A DNA stretch of 11,423 nucleotides from an uncultured Burkholderiales bacterium (GTDB taxonomy: Bacteria; Pseudomonadota; Gammaproteobacteria; Burkholderiales; Burkholderiaceae_D): positions 36,451-47,873 of the forward strand of contig CALMOR010000203.1 in assembly GCA_937872165.1 (NCBI GenBank), written 5' to 3'. The position numbers and the translations under genes are program-made. This document shows positions 1 to 6,423 of this stretch, piece by piece (position 1 is the stretch's first letter; each line of letters opens with the position of its first letter). The notes below the pieces were generated by a model. The model worked only from the letters and a program-made list of their open reading frames with translations. It ran no database searches and was not told the DNA's origin.

Positions 1-1
1 C

Positions 2-574
2 CTCGCCGACAAGCCGAAGTGCGCCGACATCGTCGACGCGCTGTGCGACTTCGTCGGCGGGGCCGAGGTGCTGATCCACAACGCGGCGTTCGACGTGGCC
101 TTCCTCGACGAGGAGCTCGCACGGCTCGATCGACCCGCGTGGTCCCGGCACTGCGCGAGCGTGACCGACACGCTCGGGATGGCGCGCGAGCTCCACCCCG
201 GCAAGCGCAACAGCCTCGACTCCTTGTGCGAGCGCTACGGCGTGTCGAACGCGCATCGCACGCTGCACGGCGCGTTGCTCGACGCGGAGCTGCTCGCCGA
301 GGTCTACCTCGCGATGACGCGCGGGCAGGAGAGCCTCGTCATCGACATCGCGCCGCGGGCGATCGTGCAGGAAGGCTGGATCGCGGTCGACCGCAGCGCG
401 TTGATCGTGCTGCGCGCCGACGACGGCGAGGCGGCCGCGCACCGGGCGACGCTCGAATCGATCGCGAAGGAAAGCCGGCTCGTGCCGGTGTGGGCCGCGC
501 TGCAGGCCGACGAGATCGCGCTCGTCGCTCAGCGAAGCAGTGCGCTTGAAGAGCCTTCGAGGGCCATGCGATAA
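2..574 (+). CDS. dnaQ: DNA polymerase III epsilon subunit, 3' part (start off-window)
   Basis: This is the 3'-5' proofreading exonuclease of the replicative polymerase. The frame is open from base 2, so the start and the Exo I motif lie upstream of the window. Visible here are the Exo II block (IHNAAFDVAFLDEEL, about codons 24-38), the GKRNSLDSLCERYGVSN segment, and the Exo III-epsilon block HRTLHGALLDAELLAEVY with the catalytic His and Asp. After the nuclease core comes a C-terminal tail of about 75 residues, the region that contacts the alpha subunit in this family. It ends with TAA. The sequence is intact and high in GC with strong third-position GC, unlike the island downstream. The dnaQ-tRNA-Val order and the sequence type fit Burkholderiaceae-like betaproteobacteria. 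A GTG at 68 could be mistaken for the start, but homology clearly continues upstream of it. Confidence 0.95.
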   Translation, partial: LADKPKCADIVDALCDFVGGAEVLIHNAAFDVAFLDEELARLDRPAWSRHCASVTDTLGMARELHPGKRNSLDSLCERYGVSNAHRTLHGALLDAELLAEVYLAMTRGQESLVIDIAPRAIVQEGWIAVDRSALIVLRADDGEAAAHRATLESIAKESRLVPVWAALQADEIALVAQRSSALEEPSRAMR

Positions 575-575
575 T
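546..575 (+). promoter_or_regulatory. Probable sigma-70 promoter of tRNA-Val
   Basis: TTGAAG (546-551) and GATAAT (570-575) are separated by 18 bases, giving a start site about 28 bases before the tRNA. The promoter overlaps the last codons and stop of dnaQ, so the tRNA can be transcribed independently. It rests on consensus matching only. Confidence 0.45.
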
Positions 576-610
576 TCGCTCCCGTCTCGCAGCGGTTCCT
601 CGCGGACGAC

Positions 611-685
611 GGGCGGTTAACTCAGCGGTAGAGTGCCACCTTCACACGGTGGAAGCCACTGGTTCGATCCCAGTACCGCCCACCA
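611..685 (+). tRNA. tRNA-Val (anticodon CAC)
   Basis: The sequence folds as a complete cloverleaf. The acceptor stem is GGGCGGT paired with ACCGCCC, with discriminator A and encoded CCA ending at 685. The anticodon stem CCACC/GGTGG holds the loop TTCACAC, giving anticodon CAC, which reads GTG valine codons. The T arm is CTGG-TTCGATC-CCAG. The tyrosine-integrase gene lies just past the 3' end and points towards it, the usual arrangement when a tRNA 3' end is the attachment site. The tRNA itself is intact. Confidence 0.97.
661..685. other. Putative attachment site (att) in the tRNA-Val 3' half
   Basis: Tyrosine integrases of integrative elements commonly recombine at the T-arm and 3' end of tRNA genes, leaving one end of the element there. 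The integrase remnant starts 28 bases beyond the CCA and reads towards it, so this end is inferred as one element boundary. No clear second copy was found in the window. The nearest partial match is around 10,764-10,784. Confidence 0.45.
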
Positions 686-712
686 TCTGAATCAAGTACT
701 TCCATACGACCT

Positions 713-1773
713 CTAGTGCTCGACGGTGCTGGTGAGACCGGTTTGAGTCAGGGCGTTCAGCTTGTCGACCGCGGCCCTGCTGTTCTCCGGTGCGTTGTGC
801 GCATAACGCTCGGTCATCCTGATCGTGCTGTGTCCCAGGACTTCCTTCACGTCGGCCAACGCGACTCCGCTCTGGACCAACCACGAGCCGCAGGTGTGTC
901 GCAGATCGTGAAAGCGAAAGTCGGCGAGACCGCACTCCCGTAGCACCGCTTTCCAGCTCGACTGAATGGTCAGGTTGCGTCCTCCAGCTTTGCTGGAGAA
1001 CGCCCACGGTGAGCCCGGACAGTGCTGCGCACGATATCAAGCCCGGTTCAGCAGCGCGTCGGGGCCTGGACATTCAGCGGCACGATGCGCGGCTTTCCGT
1101 TCTTGGTATCTTTCCCCTCTAGTTTCAGGGTGCAGGCATCCAGGTCCACCTGGGTCCAGCGCAGCCCGAGCAGCTCGCCACGACGACATGCCGTGTTAAC
1201 CGCTACACGAATCAGGTTGGCGAGGTAAGGCGCCCGCTTGCGCTTTTCGGCTGCCTGGATCAACGCCGCAATCTCGGCGACCGTCGCAAAGCGCTTCCGG
1301 CCGTCGCCTTCGCTCAACCGCATCCGCTCAGCAGGGTTGGGAATCTCCCAATCCCATTCCTTGCGGGCGTAGTTGATCGCCGACGACAGCAGTCCGACTT
1401 CGCGATTGACCGTCGCGTTCGAGAGTCCGTCCGAGCGCCGCTGTTCGATGTACCGCCGAACGTCGGCCCGCTTCAGGGTGCCCATCTCTTGACCGGTGAA
1501 CTGCGCCGTCAGCCGCTTCCGGTAGTAGAGGTCCCGTGACCAGTTGCTGCGCTGGTCCTGGGTGGTCTTGAAATAGGCGAGCATGAGATCGTCAAACGTC
1601 CTGGACGGTTGAGTTCCCCACAGTCGCTGCTCTCGTGCCTCTAGTCGCCATTTGGCTTCCAGTGCTTGGGCTTCGCGTCGATCCGTCGTTTCAGTAGAGC
1701 GTCTAACTCTCTGGCCGCTGGGGTCTGAATAGGACGCGTACCAGATGGGTGAATCCGCGCGTTTATAAGGCAT
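713..1773 (-). pseudogene. Tyrosine recombinase / phage integrase, frameshifted and with an in-frame stop
   Basis: This site-specific recombinase would integrate and excise the element at tRNA-Val. The chosen start, ATG at 1773, follows a good ribosome site (GGAAAGGAA) and gives MPYKRADSPIWYASY, a typical N-terminal start. A SAM-like core-binding domain spans about residues 60-150. The catalytic domain has the box I Arg (ACRRGELLGLRW), the beta-hairpin Lys (TKNGKPRIVPL), then HDLRHTCGSWLV and LGHSTIRMTERYAH with the nucleophilic Tyr. The frame breaks near a C-run at 1061-1064, where a one-base change is needed to continue, and a TGA at 1037-1039 interrupts the continuing frame. All catalytic residues are therefore encoded, but on two disconnected pieces. 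The protein would be about 350 residues, normal for the family. The upstream neighbours are the Xis-like gene and rep. Confidence 0.88.
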
Positions 1774-1994
1774 GGTGATGTTCCTTTCCACGCTACCGGT
1801 TCCGCACGCGCGGAAGTATGCCCGGAGTGAAGGCGCGCCGCGATGTAGGCCTCGACGCTGGGCTCCGACACCCGCACCGATCGCAGACCGATGCAACACC
1901 AGTCGAGCTCGCCGCGTGCCAGGAGCCGACGCACTGTCCGGACGGAAACATCGCCGAGTCTGCGCGCCGTCTCAGGAAGGGTCAGCAGGTTCAT
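1641..1994 (-). CDS. Excisionase-like / MerR-type helix-turn-helix protein
   Basis: The first 55 or so residues (MNLLTLPETARRLGDVSVRT onward) have the pattern of an excisionase-type winged helix-turn-helix: LTLPETARRL, then VSVRTVRRLLARGEL, then a wing and VSEPSVEAYIAA. Such proteins bind near att sites and set the direction of integrase reactions, or regulate element genes. The start ATG lies inside the 3' end of rep, with a 23-base overlap, which suggests translational coupling. The frame then overlaps the integrase start by about 130 bases. Residues after about 70 look like read-through in the integrase's second frame, so the original stop may have been lost to a small indel. The HTH is a confident call, the excisionase role is inferred from position. 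Confidence 0.65.
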   Translation of the reverse strand: MNLLTLPETARRLGDVSVRTVRRLLARGELDWCCIGLRSVRVSEPSVEAYIAARLHSGHTSARAEPVAWKGTSPCLINARIHPSGTRPIQTPAARELDALLKRRIDAKPKHWKPNGD

Positions 1995-3035
1995 GGCTCG
2001 CCGTCATCGCCAACGCTTCCATCAGGCCTGGGTCGTTCCTGAGCTGGTAGGCATAGGGCTCCAGACGAGCGGGCAGGCCTTCGCGTTTCACGGCGGCCAC
2101 GACGGCACCGAGGTCGCCGCCGTAGACTTCGACCATGAAGTAGATGAGCTTGCCGTACTGCAGCTTCAACACTTCGATCGCCGCTCGAACGAGATCGTGG
2201 CCGCTTTTCGGATGATCTTGATCTTGCACTGCTCGGCGGACAGATACGCGAGGCAAGGGTAGGCGCCGGCCAGGTAGGCGCCAGGCTTGAGCAGGATATC
2301 GAGCGGAATTACGCGGCTCTTGCTGTGCAGCGCCAGCTCGATCCGTACCCAAGCGCTTGTCGGATCGCCGAGCTGCTTGCCCTTTTCATAGATGCGCAGC
2401 AGCTTCCCGTTGCCTCGCTCGCCGACATAGACCGTGCGCCCTTTGGTCAGGCCCCACCAGTCGCCCGCCGGATGCGCAGAGGGGCGTCTGCCGCCACCGT
2501 TGAAGCCGCCGGAGACCCACAAGGCGTGTGCCCTGTCGATCGACATGGCCGTTCCTTGCAGGTCGTCGTGAGCAGGATCAACGCGGGTCAGTCGTGCGTT
2601 GTGCTTAGAGCACCAGTCGTGGATCGTCGACCAGCTGCGGATGCGGCTGCAGCCCAAGGCATTCAGGCTGACGTACACGGTACCCCGCTGATTCTTACCG
2701 CCCCACGCGACGAGCCCGCCGTCTTCAATGAGCGCGCTTTCCTTGTAGCCGTAGAGGCCCGTCTTGCGTTTCGCAATCAACCCGAAGCCGAAAGTCTCTT
2801 GCAACTCGTGCGCGATCCAACCGAACGCGAAGTCCTGCGAGGCTGGCACGGTAAAGGCGCACCAGTCGATGTATGCTGCGCTTGGGTTCGCGCCGTTCAG
2901 GGGAACCGGATGAGCGATCAACTCCGCCCGCTCACCGCGTGCTTCGAGACGATAGATTTCTGCCTCGAAATCGGGGAAGGGATCCGCGACCAGACTTTCG
3001 GGGGCGACCAGGGGTATCCCTGTCGGTACTCTTTC

Positions 3036-3057
3036 CTCCCGTATTACTAGACGGGAG
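3036..3057. repeat. Inverted repeat inside the rep 5' end
   Basis: Seven-base arms CTCCCGT (3036-3042) and ACGGGAG (3051-3057) flank the loop ATTACTAG. Rolling-circle Rep proteins often cleave in a hairpin loop near or within their own gene, so this is a candidate nick-site hairpin. The role is inferred from position only. Confidence 0.5.
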
Positions 3058-3063
3058 TCGCCA

Positions 3064-3085
3064 TGCGCGGGGCAGGCCCCGCGCA
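3064..3085. repeat. GC-rich near-perfect palindrome inside the rep 5' end
   Basis: TGCGCGGGGC (3064-3073) and GCCCCGCGCA (3076-3085) are exact reverse complements separated by two bases. The palindrome lies 6 bases from the preceding hairpin, within the first 30 codons of rep. A GC-rich stem beside a less stable hairpin resembles Rep-binding plus nick-site arrangements of rolling-circle origins, but codon content of a GC-rich gene could also explain it. Confidence 0.5.
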
Positions 3086-3121
3086 CAGCGTCTGCAATCT
3101 CGTTGGTCGTGTGTGTCATCA

Positions 3122-3159
3122 GAGCTCCGTGTGGGTTGGCCAACCGGCCTACGGAGCTC
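3122..3159. promoter_or_regulatory. Nested inverted repeat over the rep ribosome-binding site
   Basis: Nine-base arms GAGCTCCGT (3122-3130) and ACGGAGCTC (3151-3159) enclose a second, perfect 12-base palindrome GGTTGGCCAACC (3134-3145). On the rep (minus) transcript the 3' arm contains the GGAG ribosome site and ends two bases before the ATG. The RNA hairpin would therefore hide the site, and as DNA it could be an operator or part of the replication origin. No convincing promoter was seen in the next 100 bases upstream of it. Confidence 0.6.
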
Positions 3160-3423
3160 AGAAAATAGAAAACCGAGCGCATCGTAAGCCGTCGAGACGA
3201 CTTGCAGATGCCAATCGGTTCAGTCCGGGGCGCCCTCGTTAGGCTGACCACTCGGCTGGCAGGATGTGTCTGGCGTCACTCCCCAACGGCACGATACGTT
3301 CGCATCCTTCGCTGTCAACGTAAGAAAGTTCGCGTTGTCCTTGGCTTCCCGAAAGCATCAATCTGAGACCTGGACGGTAGATATTCAAGTCGGTTTACGC
3401 GGCTGACGCCAAGCAAGATGCTT

Positions 3424-5286
3424 CTAACGAATTGCCTGGGACAATAGCGCCGAACCTATCGTCGACTTCCAAGCAGAGGAAAAAGCAGATGGCGGATCAC
3501 TTTTCGTAGCGGCGCCCCGCCAATCCAACTGAATCACACACAAACCGAAGCCATCGGCTTTTTCCAAATCACGCGCAATGCCACGATAATCTAGCTGCAC
3601 GCTAGGAACTCTCCCCTGCGTCAGTAGTACCCACGCTCCGAATGTATCCTCAACACTTAGTATCGACCAATCCTGCCGGGAAACGTTGCCAGGCGAGACT
3701 AGCGATATTATGTCCTCCTGGCGAATGAGAAGTTTTCGGCCGACCACAGGAAGCCTTACGATCGAATCAATCGAGCGATAGCCCAAGTTTTTCGTAGAAA
3801 CGCATCCCTGCATAAACGCCGATCTACTGACCTTCGTAGCCGTGACAGCATTCACGGCGATATAAGGAAGCTTAGATTGTCGAACTAAGTCAGAGCAGAA
3901 GGCGCCGCGTTTAGCGGACAGATTAGTGGGATCTAGAATGATGCTTTCTGGGGCAAGCTCACTGAGCAAATCGTAATCAACTGGAACGATTCCAGTAGAC
4001 CAAATGGAAATCGGCGAAAGGCTTGTAGAGGGGCCGTCCGAACGATTCAAACCCGAGATCTCCGGGTCTGCGCTTAAGAGAACCTGCTCATCCGACAAGC
4101 CTGGTGCTAGCTTGATAAACCATTCGACAAGCTGCTCTGTGAAGTATTCGGAAACGCTTCTTAAAAGCGCAAATGTTATGTCAGGAATATCTCCCGAAAG
4201 TCGATCCCGCTGTAGGGAAAGCGGCAGACGGCCGTCCGGGTCGAATATGTTCAGACTTGGACTCGACGCGCTTACGGCACCCAGTTTTGAAGAAATATCA
4301 TGGCCGCGATTTTGAAACCATCGGCTTACTAGAATTCCATTGTTGATCAGCATGTTATCACGATAGCTGACGGGTTTGTAGGTCCACATAACATCGTCAT
4401 ACCCATCGACGTTTATTCGCTTCCACGAAGTGCCTCCTAGGTCCTCGTCGCAGGAGGGCACCGTAATTCCTTGCAAAAGTGGTGTCGTTTGCGTCCCGAT
4501 GCGCCAAAGACGCTTGACACGAGGATACTTCAAGCAATACGAATCCCAATTATTTCGCCCGTACGAGGACCCTTCTCTTAAGGCTTTTAGTACTTTCTTG
4601 TCCACCGCGATTTTTATTCTTGTCCCTGCGTGAAACTCACATGGTTGCATAGTGACCAGTTCGTCACCTTGCGAGCACTCGAAGACTAGCCCGTCCTTTT
4701 CCGTGAGCGACGCGTGCCGGGTTGTGACGCGGAGGCGACTGCCGAGCAGAAACGCGGCCAGGACGCCGACGCCGAATCGGCCCGTTCGATGAACAACCGA
4801 GTGACCATTGACCTCATAGTCTTTTTGCCATAAGTCGCTTGTCCTGAACGATGCGCCAATATTGAGAAAGTATTGTTTGAGGACAGTTTGGTTGTCGCCA
4901 GGTATACCTACCAATGCAATTTCGTACGCTAGTCTTGCGTGATGTCGCCTAAGAAATTCTCCAGCAAGGAGTTTACGTCGATTGGTTAGGTCAATCTTGT
5001 GAGATGGGAAACCGCTAACCGGCTCGCTCGATCCGAATAGTTGAAAGAGTTTTATTTGATCGAATCGTTTTGCTTCGCTCAAGAATGCGTTCCAAGCCTC
5101 AGGCCAAGTTTGTTCTAAAGGAACGTATTTTGACTGCCAACTTGGGTACTTGCCTTCAATGGGAAAGAAGAACCCGTCCTCTGTTATGTGCAATGCGGAG
5201 TCATGCAACAGGCAGGCGAGGAGTAAGGCGCATGCATCATGTGGACAGATAGACTTCCACGACCTGGCCTGCATCGTGTCGCTCAT
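3424..5286 (-). CDS. HD-domain / Hsp90-like (GHKL) ATPase fusion remnant, 5' truncated by an IS3 element
   Basis: The 620-codon ORF has two recognisable parts. Residues about 14-130 resemble a metal-dependent phosphohydrolase HD domain: ACLLHDSALHI carries the His-Asp pair (28-29), followed by AGEFLRRHHARLAYEIAL with the paired His (115-116). Residues about 131-420 resemble an Hsp90-type ATPase: YFLNIGASFRTS, the lid GRFGVGVLAAFLLGSRLRVTTR (169-190), and LPLSLQRDRL, which matches the Hsp90 middle-domain LPLNxSRE segment with its catalytic Arg. Between them, the GHKL N-box and the DxGxGM motif that hold Mg-ATP are not visible, so an in-frame internal deletion near residue 130 is suspected. The first 12 or so codons (MSDTMQARSWK) match an IS3 transposase. 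HD-Hsp90 proteins have been linked to bacterial conflict systems, but this copy is probably inactive. Composition is clearly richer in A+T than dnaQ. Confidence 0.6.
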   Translation of the reverse strand: MSDTMQARSWKSICPHDACALLLACLLHDSALHITEDGFFFPIEGKYPSWQSKYVPLEQTWPEAWNAFLSEAKRFDQIKLFQLFGSSEPVSGFPSHKIDLTNRRKLLAGEFLRRHHARLAYEIALVGIPGDNQTVLKQYFLNIGASFRTSDLWQKDYEVNGHSVVHRTGRFGVGVLAAFLLGSRLRVTTRHASLTEKDGLVFECSQGDELVTMQPCEFHAGTRIKIAVDKKVLKALREGSSYGRNNWDSYCLKYPRVKRLWRIGTQTTPLLQGITVPSCDEDLGGTSWKRINVDGYDDVMWTYKPVSYRDNMLINNGILVSRWFQNRGHDISSKLGAVSASSPSLNIFDPDGRLPLSLQRDRLSGDIPDITFALLRSVSEYFTEQLVEWFIKLAPGLSDEQVLLSADPEISGLNRSDGPSTSLSPISIWSTGIVPVDYDLLSELAPESIILDPTNLSAKRGAFCSDLVRQSKLPYIAVNAVTATKVSRSAFMQGCVSTKNLGYRSIDSIVRLPVVGRKLLIRQEDIISLVSPGNVSRQDWSILSVEDTFGAWVLLTQGRVPSVQLDYRGIARDLEKADGFGLCVIQLDWRGAATKSDPPSAFSSAWKSTIGSALLSQAIR

Positions 5287-5997
5287 CGACCAGCAACGAT
5301 GCGGCGCGAGTAAAAGCCATCACGGCAGCAACGAACAGCCAGCCTTCAACGGTCCAGACGTAAGTGAAGTCGGCGACCCATCGCGATTTGGCGCATCGGC
5401 CTCGAACGCACGATGCAGATGGTTCGGTGTGATGTAGTGCTCCACTCGTGCAGCTCCGTCGACGGGAAGCCTCCGACGTCGACGATAGGCGTGCAGCTTG
5501 GCCTGCTGCATCAGCCCCGCCACGCGGTTCATGCCGCAGGCTCACCGTCGGCCAGCAAGTCGTGCCACACACGAGGGCTGCCATAGGTCCGGTCGAGCAC
5601 TGGGACCACGACCGAGCCATGCGTAGAAGCCGCTGGTCGACACGTTGAGCATGCGGGACATCGATCGGGTGGGCCACACACCGCGCTGCCATGCGATGTA
5701 GGCGTACTTCAGTGCGGTTCCTTCGCGAAGTACACCAACGCTTTAGGATGTCGCGCTCCATCGTCACGCGCTTGAGCTCGCGTTGCATCCGTTGCAGCTC
5801 GGTGCCCGCTTCGGCCCGCAGCGGCTTCAACGGATTCATCTCCATTACACCACCGCGCTCGAGTTGCACTCAACGCCGAGCACTGTCTGGTCGAGCCCGA
5901 GATCGCGTGCGATCTGCGCGACCACCGCACCAGGCTGCTGGCACAGCTTCACTGCTTCACGCTTGAACTCGTCCGTGAACTTCCGTGCTTTGACCAT
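5250..5997 (-). pseudogene. IS3-family transposase (orfA + orfB), heavily degraded
   Basis: OrfA starts MVKARKFTDEFKREAVKLCQ and continues with a helix-turn-helix (VVAQIARDLGLDQTVLG), then breaks at a TAA. The coiled-coil part resumes in another frame (MNPLKPLRAEAGTELQRM, RVTMERDILK). OrfB pieces are recognisable in several frames: VLDRTYGSPRVWHDLLADGE, MNRVAGLMQQAKLHAYRRRR, LPVDGAARVEHYITPNHLHR, WVADFTYVWTVEGWLFVAAV containing the first DDE Asp, and SMSDTMQA at the truncated end. A stretch between GFYAWLGRGP and VLDRTYG seems deleted. The second Asp and the Glu of the DDE triad are absent. The protein cannot be functional. Confidence 0.8.
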
Positions 5998-6040
5998 CGC
6001 TTCCTCCTGACCACATCATGCTAGTGAACGTGTCCCCAGA
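5250..6040 (-). mobile_element. IS3-family element remnant 1 (3' truncated)
   Basis: On the minus strand an IS end (TTCTGGGGACACGTTCACTAG, about 6039-6019) is followed by a GGAGG site, an orfA start at 5997, and scrambled orfB. The other end is missing. Transposase similarity stops at SMSDTMQA-QVVE, near 5250, where the HD-Hsp90 sequence begins. The element therefore replaced or cut off the 5' end of that gene. It is directly abutted at 6040/6041 by a fragment of a related IS on the opposite strand. Confidence 0.75.
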
Positions 6041-6043
6041 ACC

Positions 6044-6250
6044 GATGGAAGGCTACGATGCGGCGTGAAGCGCGTAGCGAGTCTGATGCAGAGCGCCAGG
6101 CTGCAAGCTCGTAAGAAGCGTCGACGTCTGCCGGTCGATGGGGCCGCACGTGTTAAATACTACATCGCTCCAAACCGCTTGCAGCGCCTGTTAGAAGCTG
6201 ACGCGCCGAACCGCAAGTGTGTTGCCCACTTTACGCACATCTGGTCTATA
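6044..6250 (+). pseudogene. IS3-family transposase fragment 2 (orfB middle)
   Basis: The frame DGRLRCGVKRVASLMQSARL, then RRRLPVDGAARVKYYIAPNR and EADAPNRKCVAHFTHIW, is collinear with part of the minus-strand IS remnant next to it (MNRVAGLMQQAKL, RRRLPVDGAARVEHYITPNH). It is diverged enough to be a different copy. It begins inside orfB at the exact edge of the neighbouring IS end and stops near the first catalytic Asp region (FTHIW), where the A+T-rich cargo sequence starts. No start codon or termini belong to it. It is a relic used here as evidence of rearrangement. Confidence 0.8.
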
Positions 6251-6423
6251 GCAGCCAATCGAATGGAAGATAATTTTTGTTCTGGTATGGTAAAGCGAGG
6301 CTGTTCCGCGCACAGTAGCGCGAGCTACGATAAACATAGCAAACCCATACCTTTGGTGGCTACGGAGCAGAACTTTTTCGTTGACCAGCGTGCCGCGACC
6401 GTTCCAGTTCACGAGAGAAATAA

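Larger units (their letters stand above)
1972..3119 (-). pseudogene. Replication initiation factor (Rep_trans / MOBT-relaxase-like), one-base frameshift
   Basis: This looks like the Rep family of filamentous phages and small plasmids, to which the relaxases of Tn916/ICEBs1-type elements also belong. It would nick element DNA for rolling-circle replication. Supporting segments are AAYIDWCAFTVP, KTGLYGYKESALI, WGGKNQRGTVYVSLNALGC, the acidic RLTRVDPAHDDLQG block and GRTVYVGERGNGKLLRIYEK followed by SAWVRIELALHSK. ATG 3119 is chosen because GGAG sits 5 bases upstream; earlier in-frame ATGs lack such a site. At an A-run (complement of 2205-2208) the frame ends prematurely in RKAATISFERRSKC. Adding one base restores RKSGHDLVRAAIEVLKLQYG and a long C-terminus to the TGA at 1972. 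The single-base lesion could also be a sequencing error. Confidence 0.8.

Noticed and set aside
19..549. 176-codon Arg-rich ORF on the plus strand
   Set aside because: It is a shadow of dnaQ with the composition typical of an alternative frame in GC-rich DNA.
642..1073. 143-codon ORF on the minus strand running through the tRNA
   Set aside because: It overlaps tRNA-Val and the integrase C-terminus. Its end is only translated tRNA sequence.
2200..2215. Programmed frameshifting in rep
   Set aside because: The codons at the run (CGA AAA GCG) do not form a standard X XXY YYZ heptamer and no stimulatory structure was seen. A simple indel is more likely.
2325..3050. 241-codon ORF on the plus strand
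   Set aside because: It is the antisense shadow of the Rep gene, whose minus-strand product shows clear family motifs. The plus product shows none.
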